From SH-MAG3 sp036374995 (GTDB lineage Bacteria > Gemmatimonadota > Gemmatimonadetes > Longimicrobiales > RSA9), in NCBI GenBank assembly GCA_036374995.1, contig DASUSS010000093.1, positions 62,001 through 126,000 on the forward strand: a stretch of DNA of 64,000 nucleotides, written 5' to 3'. This document shows, one piece after another, positions 17,513 to 26,547 of this stretch. Every line of letters begins with the position of its first letter. Position 1 is the first letter of the stretch. Below the pieces are notes generated by a model. The model was not told where the DNA came from. It worked only from the letters and a program-made list of their open reading frames with translations, and searched no databases. A program made the position numbers and the translations under genes.

Positions 17513-18289
17513 TTAAGGCTGATGGTGCGTGTCGGAAGCGGCGCCCCGATCGGGGGTACCCCTGCCCTCGACGGAGCCGGTGGCCGGCACCGGGCCGTGT
17601 CTGGGTACACCACCGCCCGCGCCAAGTGCCGCCGCGCCGCCGGTCCGCTCCATGTCCCACGCGAGGTTGAGCACGTTCGCGGTGCCCTCCTCCATGTCCA
17701 TGATGAGCTTGTCGATCCGGGTCACGAAGAAGTTGTAGGCGACGTTGACGGGGATGGCGATCGTGAGACCGGCGGCCGTGGTGATGAGGGCGACCTTGAT
17801 GCCGCTGGCGACCAGGGACGCCTCGACCTGGCCCGCCTCGGCGATCGCGCCGAAGGCGGAGATCATGCCGGCCACGGTCCCGAGGAAGCCGAGCAGCGGC
17901 GCGACGTTCGAGATGGTGGCGAGCACGGCCAGGCCGCGCTCGAGGAAGCCCAGCTCGATCACGCCGGTCGTCTGGATCGCCTTCTCGATGTCGCCGCCCG
18001 TCTGCCGCTCGCGGATGCGCCGCAGACCCGCGTAGAGAATGGCCGCGACGGGTCCGGGCGTATCGGCGGCGACGCGGATCGCCTGGTCGATCCGGCCGGC
18101 GCGCGCGAGGGACTCGACCTCTTCGAGCACTTCCCGGGAGCGGCGGCGCGCCGCCCAGAGCGTGTAACCCTTGGCGATGATGACGCCGAGCGCGAACAGC
18201 GAGCAGAGGACGAGCGGATACATCCACCCTCCCCCGTCGTGGAACAGCGTCAGCAGCGTATAGGTTACGCCAGTGTCGGTACCTTCCAA
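17513..18289 (-). CDS. exbB: ExbB/TolQ/MotA-family proton channel subunit
   Basis: 258 residues with three membrane helices at about 22-42, 120-150 and 160-185. The family core TISNVAPLLGFLGTVAGMISAF and ITTAAGLTIAIPVNVAYNFF is clear. With ExbD it forms the proton channel that powers TonB. The start is TTG at 18289, preceded by GGAG at good spacing; there is no in-frame ATG before the first helix. A Gly/Ala-rich C-terminal tail of about 35 residues extends beyond the usual end. Confidence 0.9.
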   Translation of the reverse strand: MEGTDTGVTYTLLTLFHDGGGWMYPLVLCSLFALGVIIAKGYTLWAARRRSREVLEEVESLARAGRIDQAIRVAADTPGPVAAILYAGLRRIRERQTGGDIEKAIQTTGVIELGFLERGLAVLATISNVAPLLGFLGTVAGMISAFGAIAEAGQVEASLVASGIKVALITTAAGLTIAIPVNVAYNFFVTRIDKLIMDMEEGTANVLNLAWDMERTGGAAALGAGGGVPRHGPVPATGSVEGRGTPDRGAASDTHHQP

Positions 18290-18347
18290 GGGAAAACTCC
18301 GGGCAGCTGGGAACGGTCAGCGGGACAATGTACCGGGAATCCGCGAA

Positions 18348-18376
18348 AATGTATTCCGCCTCCCCGGGAGTGTCAA
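18348..18376 (-). promoter_or_regulatory. Sigma-70-type promoter of exbB-exbD-exbD-tonB
   Basis: On the minus strand a consensus -35 TTGACA (18376-18371) is followed by a 17-base spacer and -10 TACATT (18353-18348). It lies between the cdaA stop and the exbB start, leaving a leader of about 50 bases. It is the best promoter match in the window. Confidence 0.8.
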
Positions 18377-18386
18377 CGTCGCAGCT

Positions 18387-19166
18387 TCACCGTCCTTCGC
18401 CGCCCGTCAGCGTGTCGACGGCGGCGCCGGCGAGGGCATCGCGGACGGTGTCGAGTCCCACGTTGCGCGAGAGGCTCCCGCGGTAGGCGAGCGAGATCTG
18501 CGACGTCTCCTCGCTGACCACGACGACGAGCGCGTCGGTCTCCTCGGAGAGACCCAGCGCGGCGCGGTGACGGGTGCCGAGGCTCTTGTCGGCCACCGGG
18601 AACTGCGTGAGCGGCAGGATCACGCCGGCCGCGATGATCGTGTCGCCCTCGATGAGCACGGCGCCATCGTGCAGCGGGCCGTATGGCGCGAACAGGCTGA
18701 CGATGAGATCGGCGCCGACGCGGGCGTGGATGCGCGTGCCGGTCTCTGCATATTCTTCCAGTCCGACGTCGCGCTCGATGGCGATGATGGCGCCGATCTT
18801 CGCGCGGGTCAGCCGCTCCACGGCCTCCACCAGCTCCTCCACGACCTCGCGCTCTTCCAGGCGGTTGAAGAAGCGGATCATGCGGCTCTGTCCGAGGCGG
18901 GCGAGCGCGGCGCGGAGCTCGGGGTGGAACACGATGATGGCGGCGATGACGCCGTAGTCGAACAGCTGCTCGAGGATGGCGACGATCAGCTCGAGGTTGA
19001 GCAGCTCGCCGATGAAAAAGGTCACGGCGAGCACGAGCAGGCCGACGAGCATCTGGATCGCGCGGGTACGCGCGAGGAAGCGCAGGACGTAGTAGAACGC
19101 GCCCGCGACGATGAGGATCTGGAGCAGATCCAGGGGTCCGGGCAGAAACGAGAAGATCGCGCCCAT
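18387..19166 (-). CDS. cdaA: Membrane diadenylate cyclase (c-di-AMP synthase)
   Basis: 259 residues: three N-terminal membrane helices (about 10-90) followed by a DisA_N domain with the catalytic motifs DGA (PLHDGAVLI) and RHR (GTRHRAALGL), both intact. It should condense two ATP to cyclic di-AMP. The start was moved to the ATG at 19166, which shares a base with the folP stop (TGATG) and has AGGA upstream; a TTG further out is less likely. In Firmicutes cdaA is linked with cdaR and glmM; here it follows ftsH and folP. No c-di-AMP phosphodiesterase is evident in the window. Confidence 0.93.
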   Translation of the reverse strand: MGAIFSFLPGPLDLLQILIVAGAFYYVLRFLARTRAIQMLVGLLVLAVTFFIGELLNLELIVAILEQLFDYGVIAAIIVFHPELRAALARLGQSRMIRFFNRLEEREVVEELVEAVERLTRAKIGAIIAIERDVGLEEYAETGTRIHARVGADLIVSLFAPYGPLHDGAVLIEGDTIIAAGVILPLTQFPVADKSLGTRHRAALGLSEETDALVVVVSEETSQISLAYRGSLSRNVGLDTVRDALAGAAVDTLTGGEGR

Positions 19167-20053
19167 CAGTGCGCGATCCTGCTGCGGCAAGCGGCATCGG
19201 CGAAGTCGAGCGCGCGGCGGGCCGGCGCGACGTCGTGCACGCGGAACAGACGCGCGCCGTGGAGCAGTGCGATGACGCAGGCGGCGAGGGTCCCCTCGAG
19301 CCGCGCCTCCGGCGGAAGCGCGCCACCGGCCGCCTCGCCGATGAATCGCTTCCGTGAGGGCCCGACGAGCACGGGGTGGCCGAGCGCGCCCACGCGCTCG
19401 AGTGCCATGAGGAGCGCGAGCGAGTGCTCCGTTCGCTTCGCGAAGCCGAGTCCCGGGTCGAGCACGATGGCGTCCTCGGCGATGCCCGCGGCGTGCGCCC
19501 GGTCCACGGCGGTGGTCAGCTCGCGCACCACATCGGCGACCGGATCGGGGCCGTACTCGGCCAGCTCGTAGCGCGCCATGCGGTCCACGGCACCGCGGGA
19601 GTGCATGAGGATCACGCCCGCCCCCGCATGCGCGGCCTCGGCGGCGAGCTTCGCGTCCAGCCGGAGGCCGGAGACATCATTGATGATCGCCGCACCGGCC
19701 TCGAGCGCTGCGCGCGCGACGGGCGCCTTCACGGTGTCGACGGAGATCGGGAGCTCGGGCCACGCATGGCGCACGGCTTCGATCACCGGCACGACCCGCG
19801 CGATCTCTGCCGCCACGTCCACGGGCGAGGCGCCCGGGCGCGTCGACTCGCCGCCAATGTCGATCACGTCCGCGCCGTCCTCGACCAGCCTCGCGGAGTG
19901 GCGAACGGCGGCCTCCACGGTAGCGTGCAGGCCGCCGTCCCAGAAGGAATCCGGCGTCACGTTGAGAATGCCGAGTATGACCGGCCGATCCAGAGACAGC
20001 ACGCCGCCCGCAGTCCGCCAGTGGAGCCGCACGGCGGCGGGCGCGATCGGCAT
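19166..20053 (-). CDS. folP: Dihydropteroate synthase
   Basis: 295 residues with the family hallmarks: GILNVTPDSFWDGG (pyrophosphate binding), DIGGESTRPGA, IINDVSG, and GPSRKRFIGE near the C-terminus. It condenses p-aminobenzoate with dihydropterin pyrophosphate in folate synthesis. The ATG overlaps the ftsH stop by one base (TGATG). The ftsH-folP adjacency is known from other bacteria, including E. coli. Confidence 0.95.
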   Translation of the reverse strand: MPIAPAAVRLHWRTAGGVLSLDRPVILGILNVTPDSFWDGGLHATVEAAVRHSARLVEDGADVIDIGGESTRPGASPVDVAAEIARVVPVIEAVRHAWPELPISVDTVKAPVARAALEAGAAIINDVSGLRLDAKLAAEAAHAGAGVILMHSRGAVDRMARYELAEYGPDPVADVVRELTTAVDRAHAAGIAEDAIVLDPGLGFAKRTEHSLALLMALERVGALGHPVLVGPSRKRFIGEAAGGALPPEARLEGTLAACVIALLHGARLFRVHDVAPARRALDFADAACRSRIAH

Positions 20054-22071
20054 CAGCGGCGGCTGTCCGGATCGGAGTCCGCGGCGACCGCGACACCGTC
20101 GGCGGAATCCCGCTCCGCAGTCTCGGGCGCGGCGAGCGAGCCCTTCTCGCGGCGCAGCGCATCGGCGAACTCGCGAGCCTGTCGCACGATCTTCGCCTCG
20201 GGCAGCTGCGCGCCGGACGCGAGCAGATCGATGTCCTCGCGGTCGAGCGTCTCGCGCTCGAGCAGCGCCTCGGCAATGTCCTCGAGCAGCTTGCGGTTCT
20301 CCCCCAGCACCTTCATCGCACTGACGTAGGCCTCGTCGAGCAGCCGCTTCACTTCGCCATCGACGCGTTCGGCGACGTTCTCCGAGACCACCCGCCGCTG
20401 ACCGATCTCGCGGCCGAGGAACACCTCGTGCTCCGCATCACCGACGGCCATCGGGCCGATCGTCTCGCTCATCCCGAACTGCGTGACCATCCGGCGCGCG
20501 AGCGCCGTCGCGCGCTCGATGTCGTTGCCCGCACCCGTCGTGATCTTCTCCGGGCCGAACGTCATCTCCTCGGCCGCGCGACCGCCGTACAACATCGCCA
20601 GACTCGCGATCAGATAGTCACGCGAGTAGGAGTGACGGTCCTCCTCCGGCAGCGACGCGGTCACGCCGAGCGCACGGCCGCGCGGCACGATCGTGATCTT
20701 GTGCACCGGATCCAGACCGGGGAGGCGCAGCGCGACGACCGCGTGACCAGCCTCGTGGTACGCGGTCAGCTTCCGCTCGGAGTCCGAGAGCACCATGCTG
20801 CGCCGCTCGGCTCCCAGCATCACCTTGTCCTTCGCGTCGTCGAGGTCCTCCATGTAGACCTTGTCGTGGCCGCGCCGCGCCGCGAGCAGTGCGCCCTCGT
20901 TCACGAGGTTCGCCAGGTCGGCACCGCTCATCCCCGGCGTCGCCTTCGCGAGCGCGCGCACGTCCACATCGGTGCCGAGCGGGATCCGGCGCAGATGCAC
21001 GCGCAGGATGCCTTCCCTGCCCTTCACGTCCGGGGCGTCCACGACGACCTGGCGGTCGAAGCGGCCCGGCCGGAGCAGCGCGGGGTCGAGCACGTCCGGC
21101 CGGTTCGTGGCGGCCAGCAGGATGACGCCGTCGTTCGACTCGAAGCCGTCCATCTCGACGAGCAGCTGGTTCAGCGTCTGCTCGCGCTCGTCGTGTCCGC
21201 CGCCCAGGCCGGCGCCGCGGTGACGACCGACGGCATCGATCTCGTCGATGAAGATGATGCACGGCGCATGCTGCTTGCCCTGCTCGAACAGGTCGCGCAC
21301 GCGCGATGCACCGACACCGACGAACATCTCCACGAAGTCCGAGCCGGACATCGAGAAGAACGGCCGCCCCGCCTCGCCGGCGACGGCGCGTGCGAGCAGC
21401 GTCTTGCCGGTTCCCGGCGGGCCGACGAGCAGCACGCCCTTCGGCAGACGGCCGCCGAGTCGGCTGAACTTCTGCGGGTCCTTCAGGAACTCGATGATCT
21501 CCTGGAGCTCGTCCTTCGCTTCGTCGGCGCCGGCGACGTCGGCGAACGTCACCTTGGGCGTGTCGCCGGCGAGCAGTCGGGCCTTCGACTTCCCGAACTG
21601 GAACGCCTTCGAGCCGCCCGCCTGCATGCCGCGCAGCATGAAGATCCAGAGCGCGATGATGAGCAGCCACGGCAGCGCCTGGAGGATCAGGATCCACCAG
21701 TTCTGCCGCGGCTCCGCACCGCGGATCGGCACGCCGCTGTCCTGGAGCCGCGCCAGGATCTCTTCGCTGTCGCGGATCGGGAGCAGCGTCCAGAACTCGG
21801 TTATCTGGCGCTGATCGACCGTGATCGGCTGGCGCAGTGTGCCTTCCAGCCGCTTGCCGTCGATCACCGTCAGTGAGTCGATGTTGCCGGCTTCGAGCTG
21901 TCGCACGAACTCCGGCAGATACGTCAGCTCCGCCGACTGCTGCCGGTTCGGGCTGAACACCTGCGTGATCAGGAGCGCGGTCATGATGACCAGGATCCAG
22001 AAGGAGGCGGTTCGGCTGAACCGTCCCCATCTGTTCGTCTTCGGCTCCTTCTCGCTATTGCGATCCTGCAT
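20053..22071 (-). CDS. ftsH: ATP-dependent zinc metalloprotease FtsH
   Basis: 672 residues. Two membrane helices (about 22-40 and 125-145) flank a periplasmic segment. The AAA+ domain has Walker A GPPGTGKT, Walker B IIFIDEID and SRH ATNRPDVLDPALLRPGRFD, followed by the M41 protease domain with zinc motif HEAGH. It degrades misfolded membrane proteins and short-lived regulators. The ATG at 22071 (MQDRNSEKEP) has GAGGACGAGGA upstream; the longer frame would extend into hpt. Confidence 0.96.
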   Translation of the reverse strand: MQDRNSEKEPKTNRWGRFSRTASFWILVIMTALLITQVFSPNRQQSAELTYLPEFVRQLEAGNIDSLTVIDGKRLEGTLRQPITVDQRQITEFWTLLPIRDSEEILARLQDSGVPIRGAEPRQNWWILILQALPWLLIIALWIFMLRGMQAGGSKAFQFGKSKARLLAGDTPKVTFADVAGADEAKDELQEIIEFLKDPQKFSRLGGRLPKGVLLVGPPGTGKTLLARAVAGEAGRPFFSMSGSDFVEMFVGVGASRVRDLFEQGKQHAPCIIFIDEIDAVGRHRGAGLGGGHDEREQTLNQLLVEMDGFESNDGVILLAATNRPDVLDPALLRPGRFDRQVVVDAPDVKGREGILRVHLRRIPLGTDVDVRALAKATPGMSGADLANLVNEGALLAARRGHDKVYMEDLDDAKDKVMLGAERRSMVLSDSERKLTAYHEAGHAVVALRLPGLDPVHKITIVPRGRALGVTASLPEEDRHSYSRDYLIASLAMLYGGRAAEEMTFGPEKITTGAGNDIERATALARRMVTQFGMSETIGPMAVGDAEHEVFLGREIGQRRVVSENVAERVDGEVKRLLDEAYVSAMKVLGENRKLLEDIAEALLERETLDREDIDLLASGAQLPEAKIVRQAREFADALRREKGSLAAPETAERDSADGVAVAADSDPDSRR

Positions 22072-22097
22072 TCCTCGTCCTCGCGCCCTCGCCGCCG

Positions 22098-22652
22098 TCA
22101 GAGGCTGGCGATGAAAGGCAGATTCCTGTAGTTCTCGCTGTGATCGAGGCCGTAGCCGATGAGAAACTCCTGCGGTGCCTCGAACCCGACCCAGCGCGCA
22201 TCCCTGACGAGCCCCGGCGCGATGCGCTTGTGCAGCAGGGCGCATAGCTCCAGGCTCTTCGGCCCGCGCTTCTCCAGCAGCGGAACCAGCCGGTTGAGTG
22301 TATTGCCGCTGTCGATGATGTCCTCGACGAGCAGCACGTGACGACCTTCCAGACTCGCCTCGGGATCATACACCAGACGCACGTCTCCGGTGCTCACGGT
22401 GCCCGTGCCATAGCTGGCGGCGACCAGGAAATCCACATGGACGGGCCGGGCGATCTCCCGGACGAGGTCGGCCACGAAGATGAACGATCCCTTCAGCAGT
22501 CCGACCACGAGCAGGTCCTCGCCGGCGGGATAGTAGCTCCCGATCTCGCGGCCCATTTCGCCGACCCGCCGACCGATCTCGTCCTGTGTGTAGACGATGC
22601 GCCGGATCGTCTGGCCGCCGGTCCGCTCGTGGACGTCACTCGGTATCGCCAT
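22098..22652 (-). CDS. hpt: Hypoxanthine phosphoribosyltransferase
   Basis: 184 residues. The PRPP-binding loop LLVEDIIDSGNTL and LLKGSFIFVADL are characteristic. It salvages hypoxanthine or guanine to IMP or GMP. The gene overlaps tilS by 17 bases and precedes ftsH, reproducing the tilS-hpt-ftsH order conserved in Bacillus and many other bacteria. That order makes the assignment secure. Confidence 0.95.
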   Translation of the reverse strand: MAIPSDVHERTGGQTIRRIVYTQDEIGRRVGEMGREIGSYYPAGEDLLVVGLLKGSFIFVADLVREIARPVHVDFLVAASYGTGTVSTGDVRLVYDPEASLEGRHVLLVEDIIDSGNTLNRLVPLLEKRGPKSLELCALLHKRIAPGLVRDARWVGFEAPQEFLIGYGLDHSENYRNLPFIASL

Positions 22653-23994
22653 CGCTCACCGTGATCTCCAGAACCGGGCGACCGGCGGCCGGCCGGGCCT
22701 CGATGGAGCGGGCCACGCCGGCCACCCAGAGGACCGACCCCGCGTCATCGCACAGGACGGGTACGCGGGCGCGCGCGCGGCGCGCGATGCGTCGTTCCCG
22801 GAACAGATTCTTCAGCTTCTTGCTGCCGTACGGCAGCCGGATCCGATCACCGGCACGCCAGGCCCGCAGCTCGAGAGGGAACCGCAGTGTGGAGGGATCG
22901 AAACGCGCGGCATGGCCGGCGCCGGCCTGGTCCCCGGCCGGTGCCCAGTGTGCCGCATACTTCTGCCCACCTGCCACGAAGGTGCCGATCCCCGGCCCCG
23001 CATCGGCGATCCGGAGTGCGGTGTCCGCGTCCCGTGGCTCGACCGGCGACACCCGCAGGGTGAGCCGGTCGAACTCGCGTTCCAGCCGAATGGCGCCGGT
23101 CAGTTCCACAACACCGCCGCTCGCGCCAGAATTGATAAACGACAGCGCGAAGCGGGTTCCGGCGCGGTCCGGCCGGCTGCCGAGCCGGTCGAGCAGATGG
23201 CGTATCACGCGCGCGCGAACGTGCGGATCATACGAGAGCAACCGCTCTCTGGCAAGCACGAAACCCGCGGTATCCTCGCTCGCGACAACATCATTGACGG
23301 CGGCGGCGACGATGCCGCCCCACGCCCGCTCCGCCTCGGCCGCGGCGCGCGCGAGCCGCGCGATCCGCCGGGTCGCACCCCGGTGCACGCGCTCCAGCTC
23401 GGGCAGCACGCGGTGCCGGATGCGGTTGCGCACGTATCTCAGGTCGCGGTTGGTCGGGTCCTCGCGCCAGCGCAGCCGGCGAGCCGTCGCGTACGCCTCG
23501 AGCTCCGCCCGCGTGAACGGCAGCAGCGGCCGGACGATGTTGCCGCGGCGGGCGGGGATTCCGGCGAGTCCCGGCAGTCCGGTGCCGCGCGCGAGCCGGA
23601 GCAGGATCGTCTCAGCCTGGTCGTCGGCGTGATGCGCCGTGACGACCGCATCCGCGCCGAGGACGTCTGCCGCGGCGAGCAGGAACTCGTAGCGCAGCTC
23701 GCGCGCGGCAGCCTCGGAGCCCGGAGCATCCTCGGCGCGCGCACTCTGGAGCGGGATGTCCCAGGCGCGGCACAGGCCGCGGACCCAGAGAGCATCGGCT
23801 CCGCTCGCTGCACGCATCGCGTGATCGAAGTGTGCGGCGACGACCTCACATTCGGTGTCGAAGCGGAGCAGATGGAGCAGCACGATCGAGTCGACACCGC
23901 CGGACACCGCGACGAGGACGCGGCTCCGCTCGCCGACGAGGCGCACGACGTGAGCACGTATGCGCTGCCGCAGAGAGCCCTGTACGCCGGCCAT
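22636..23994 (-). CDS. tilS: tRNA(Ile)-lysidine synthase
   Basis: 452 residues with the PP-loop SGGVDS near residue 32, the HHADDQAET motif and the C-terminal TilS domain (FRERRIARRARARVPVL). It converts C34 of the CAU-anticodon tRNA-Ile to lysidine. The start was placed at the ATG at 23994, sharing one base with the stop of the GDPD gene. Its presence shows the genome has a lysidine-type tRNA-Ile2, which matters when naming the CAT tRNA at 40267. Confidence 0.94.
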   Translation of the reverse strand: MAGVQGSLRQRIRAHVVRLVGERSRVLVAVSGGVDSIVLLHLLRFDTECEVVAAHFDHAMRAASGADALWVRGLCRAWDIPLQSARAEDAPGSEAAARELRYEFLLAAADVLGADAVVTAHHADDQAETILLRLARGTGLPGLAGIPARRGNIVRPLLPFTRAELEAYATARRLRWREDPTNRDLRYVRNRIRHRVLPELERVHRGATRRIARLARAAAEAERAWGGIVAAAVNDVVASEDTAGFVLARERLLSYDPHVRARVIRHLLDRLGSRPDRAGTRFALSFINSGASGGVVELTGAIRLEREFDRLTLRVSPVEPRDADTALRIADAGPGIGTFVAGGQKYAAHWAPAGDQAGAGHAARFDPSTLRFPLELRAWRAGDRIRLPYGSKKLKNLFRERRIARRARARVPVLCDDAGSVLWVAGVARSIEARPAAGRPVLEITVSDGDTE

Positions 23995-24818
23995 CAGTCG
24001 TGCTCGGTATGGCCGGGCGCGAGCGGCCGCCCCACGCGCTCGTGCAGTACGCGACCCAGAATGTCCGGGCGATCGGAGAGAATGCCGGAGACGCCCCAGT
24101 CGAGCAGTCGGTGCATGTCGGCGGGATCGTTCACGGTCCACACGTGGAGCGGCACGCCGTGACGCCGGAGATCGCGCACGAAGCGCGGCGTGACCAGCCG
24201 CCGGCCCTCCCAGATCTCGGGGATCTGCACCACGTCGGCGGGCGGGCGCTTCAGCCAGCCGAGCCGCAGACGGTGCCGCAGCCAGAACGGCTTGAGCTCT
24301 TCCAGCGAGCCGCTGATCGCGCCGTCGTACGTACCGAACAGCGTACGGTCCCGATCGTACATTCCTGCCGCGATCACACGCCCGCTCGCATTGAAGCGGC
24401 GGATCGCGGCGAACAGAGGCGTCTGCGCGGCGGCGCTCTTCACCTCCACGGTCAGGCGCGTCGCAGGAAGTGCCTCGAGCACCTCGTCGATGGTCGGCAC
24501 GGTGACGCCCTGGCCGCGGAACGGAAACGTGCGGCCGCCATCCGCCGTGAAGTGGAAGCCGGCGTCGAGCGCGCGCAGCTCGGCGAGCGTCTTCGCCGCG
24601 ACCGCTCCGCTGCCGTCCGTCGTCCGGTCCACTGTCGCATCGTGCATGATGACGCAGTGTCCATCGGCGGACGCACGGACATCCAGCTCGATCATGTCCG
24701 CGGCCCAGCGCCGTGCACCGTTCACAAAGGCGTTGAGGGTGTTCTCGGGTGCCAGCCCGGACCCGCCCCGATGCGCGATGAGCAGCGGCGCTCCCGCCAG
24801 CACACTGTGACGGGACAT
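23994..24818 (-). CDS. Glycerophosphodiester phosphodiesterase family protein
   Basis: 274 residues of a GDPD TIM barrel. The catalytic N-terminus AHRGGSGLAPENT, the metal ligands in IELDVR and the second His in VIMHDATVDRTTDG are intact. The C-terminal VHVWTVND matches the family. No signal peptide is seen, so it probably acts in the cytoplasm on glycerophosphodiesters from phospholipid turnover. The ATG shares a base with the stop of the preceding gene, so it belongs to the tilS-hpt-ftsH operon. Confidence 0.9.
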   Translation of the reverse strand: MSRHSVLAGAPLLIAHRGGSGLAPENTLNAFVNGARRWAADMIELDVRASADGHCVIMHDATVDRTTDGSGAVAAKTLAELRALDAGFHFTADGGRTFPFRGQGVTVPTIDEVLEALPATRLTVEVKSAAAQTPLFAAIRRFNASGRVIAAGMYDRDRTLFGTYDGAISGSLEELKPFWLRHRLRLGWLKRPPADVVQIPEIWEGRRLVTPRFVRDLRRHGVPLHVWTVNDPADMHRLLDWGVSGILSDRPDILGRVLHERVGRPLAPGHTEHD

Positions 24819-25351
24819 CAGTCCTCGTCGTGCCGTGACAGCGCGAAGGGATCGAAGCCGTCCACGCGCAGGCCGTGCAGCCTGTACAGCACGAGGTCGA
24901 TGAGCCGCTCGGTCATCTCCCGCTCGAGCTTCTTCGCAGGATCGGTTTCCGCGAGCAGCTCCAGATAGCGGCGGGCGAGAAACAGCAGGACGTCCTCCAC
25001 CACCTCCGGACGCGGAGTGGGCGGTGCCTGCGAGTCACGGTTCACTTCCTTCAGCAGCAGCCCGTTGATGAACGCGAGGAACCCCGGGAACGCGAGCTCG
25101 ACCAGCTCACTGCCGCCCGTGCGCATCTCCTCGGACGTCAGCTTCTCCCACTCGAGCTCGTTCCAGTACAGCTCCTCGGCTTCCTCGCGCAGGAAGCTGC
25201 GACGGTCTTCGCTCAGACCGGAGGGTCGCGGCGGAACCAGCGCATGCTGAAGCAGGTGCTCGAGCCGCGCGCGCCGACGCGCGAGAAACACTTCGGGGTG
25301 CAGGCGGCGCTCACCGGATGCGTCGCGGCCGCTGTCGCTCGGGCTGGACAT
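24818..25351 (-). CDS. Conserved-looking protein of unknown function
   Basis: 177 residues, strongly charged and mostly helical, with no family that I recognise. The middle has ELYWNELEWEKLTSEEM and a hydrophobic stretch LVELAFPGFLAFINGLLLKE, and the end is rich in leucine and arginine. No signal peptide or membrane helix is evident. The ATG at 25351 is preferred because an in-frame ATG further out (25405) lies inside the -10 element of the predicted promoter. It is the first gene of the gdpd-tilS-hpt-ftsH-folP-cdaA unit. Codon use looks like its neighbours. Confidence 0.7.
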   Translation of the reverse strand: MSSPSDSGRDASGERRLHPEVFLARRRARLEHLLQHALVPPRPSGLSEDRRSFLREEAEELYWNELEWEKLTSEEMRTGGSELVELAFPGFLAFINGLLLKEVNRDSQAPPTPRPEVVEDVLLFLARRYLELLAETDPAKKLEREMTERLIDLVLYRLHGLRVDGFDPFALSRHDED

Positions 25352-25400
25352 GTTTCGAGCTGCGCTCTGCGTTCGCGGGTCGGGTCTCGGCTCCAGCGGC

Positions 25401-25429
25401 AACATACCGTCGCCGCACACCGGCGGCAA
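25401..25429 (-). promoter_or_regulatory. Probable promoter of the GDPD-tilS-hpt-ftsH unit
   Basis: Minus strand: -35 TTGCCG (25429-25424), 17-base spacer, -10 TATGTT (25406-25401). It sits between the DUF72 stop and the first gene of the unit, with a leader of about 45 bases. Each hexamer matches consensus at 4 of 6 positions. Confidence 0.5.
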
Positions 25430-25430
25430 A

Positions 25431-26336
25431 CTACGCCGCCGCCCGCCCGGCGTCCGCCCGCACGTACCCCCGCAGCTCGGCGCCGTACTCCGCCACCAGC
25501 GCCGGCGGTGCCGCCGGTCGCGTTCCCTCGATCAGCTTCCGGAACTGCTGTGCGTTCACCACCGCCTTGCCCTTGTAGTGGTTGTTGAACACGACGTCCA
25601 CCGCGGTCGTCTGCGCGTTCTCAGCCGCCTGCTTCGCGCGTGCCGCCCACGGCTTCAGCTCCTTCGGATCGTAGAGATAGTCGTACCGCGCATCCCGTCC
25701 CGCATTCTTCCGGAACCAGTCGGAATAGTTGCGGCCGTGCACGCGGATGTACCCGACGGCCGAGGTCACGTGGGCGGACGGCTTGATGGACCGGCGGAAC
25801 AGCGGCTGATCCAGATTGACGAAGCCGACTCCGCGCTCGCCGAGCCACGCCAGGAACTGCGGGGTGTTCCAGCTCTCGTGACGGACTTCGAGCACGAGCG
25901 GGTACGACGCGAACTCCGCGGTGACGTCCTCCAGCCACTCCAGCGTCCCCGCCCCGTACTTGAACGACCACGGGAACTGCGCAACGACCGCATCCAGACG
26001 ACCGCCCTCCTGCAGGACATCGAATCCCCGCCGCACCTGGCGTACGTCCGCCCGCGTCCATGACGACTGCCGCTCGTGCGTGAACCGGCGCCACAACTTC
26101 GCCGTGAACCGGAACGACGGCACGTCCTGCACCCGCGCGAGCCACTTCCGCGCGACCGGTACGCGCGGCGGACCGTAGTACGAGGTGTTGATCTCGATGA
26201 GATTCAGGTAGCCGGCGAGGTAGCGCAGCGGATCGAACCCGCGCGGCCGCGGGTCCGGGTAGACGACCCCTTTCCAGTCCCTGTAATCCCAGCCTGCGAC
26301 GCCGACACGGATCGGGGAGCGTGCGCGCTTCGCCAT
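25431..26336 (-). CDS. DUF72 (YecE-like) family protein
   Basis: 301 residues with the family start (IRVGVAGWDYRDWKGVVYP) and conserved ESWN and YIRVHGRN segments. DUF72 proteins form a TIM-barrel fold; their reaction is not established. The length is in the normal range and the ATG at 26336 gives the canonical N-terminus. It precedes the cdaA operon in the same direction but is separated from it by a probable promoter. About 210 bases upstream, to the HD-domain gene, hold no convincing gene. Confidence 0.88.
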   Translation of the reverse strand: MAKRARSPIRVGVAGWDYRDWKGVVYPDPRPRGFDPLRYLAGYLNLIEINTSYYGPPRVPVARKWLARVQDVPSFRFTAKLWRRFTHERQSSWTRADVRQVRRGFDVLQEGGRLDAVVAQFPWSFKYGAGTLEWLEDVTAEFASYPLVLEVRHESWNTPQFLAWLGERGVGFVNLDQPLFRRSIKPSAHVTSAVGYIRVHGRNYSDWFRKNAGRDARYDYLYDPKELKPWAARAKQAAENAQTTAVDVVFNNHYKGKAVVNAQQFRKLIEGTRPAAPPALVAEYGAELRGYVRADAGRAAA

Positions 26337-26547
26337 GGCGTGCCCATGTTGCGAGCATCGTGCCGGGCAGCTTCAGCCGCGCGACCGTCAACTCATCGCT
26401 CAGGCTCCCGAACTCGAAGTCCTCAGGCAGTTCTCCGCGATCGAGAATCCGTTGTTCGCCGGAGCCTGCGAACATTGCCCTGCCGGGCACGGGCGGACTG
26501 CGGAGGCAGTGGTCTTCGCGTGCAGACGCGGAACGCCGGACGAGCCG

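Noticed and set aside
26337..26490. A plausible-looking minus-strand peptide (DFEFGSLSDELTVARLK region) upstream of the DUF72 gene
   Set aside because: It continues into DUF72 in the wrong frame, has no clear Shine-Dalgarno and matches nothing I recognise. DUF72 already has its full canonical N-terminus, so a frameshifted fusion is not needed.
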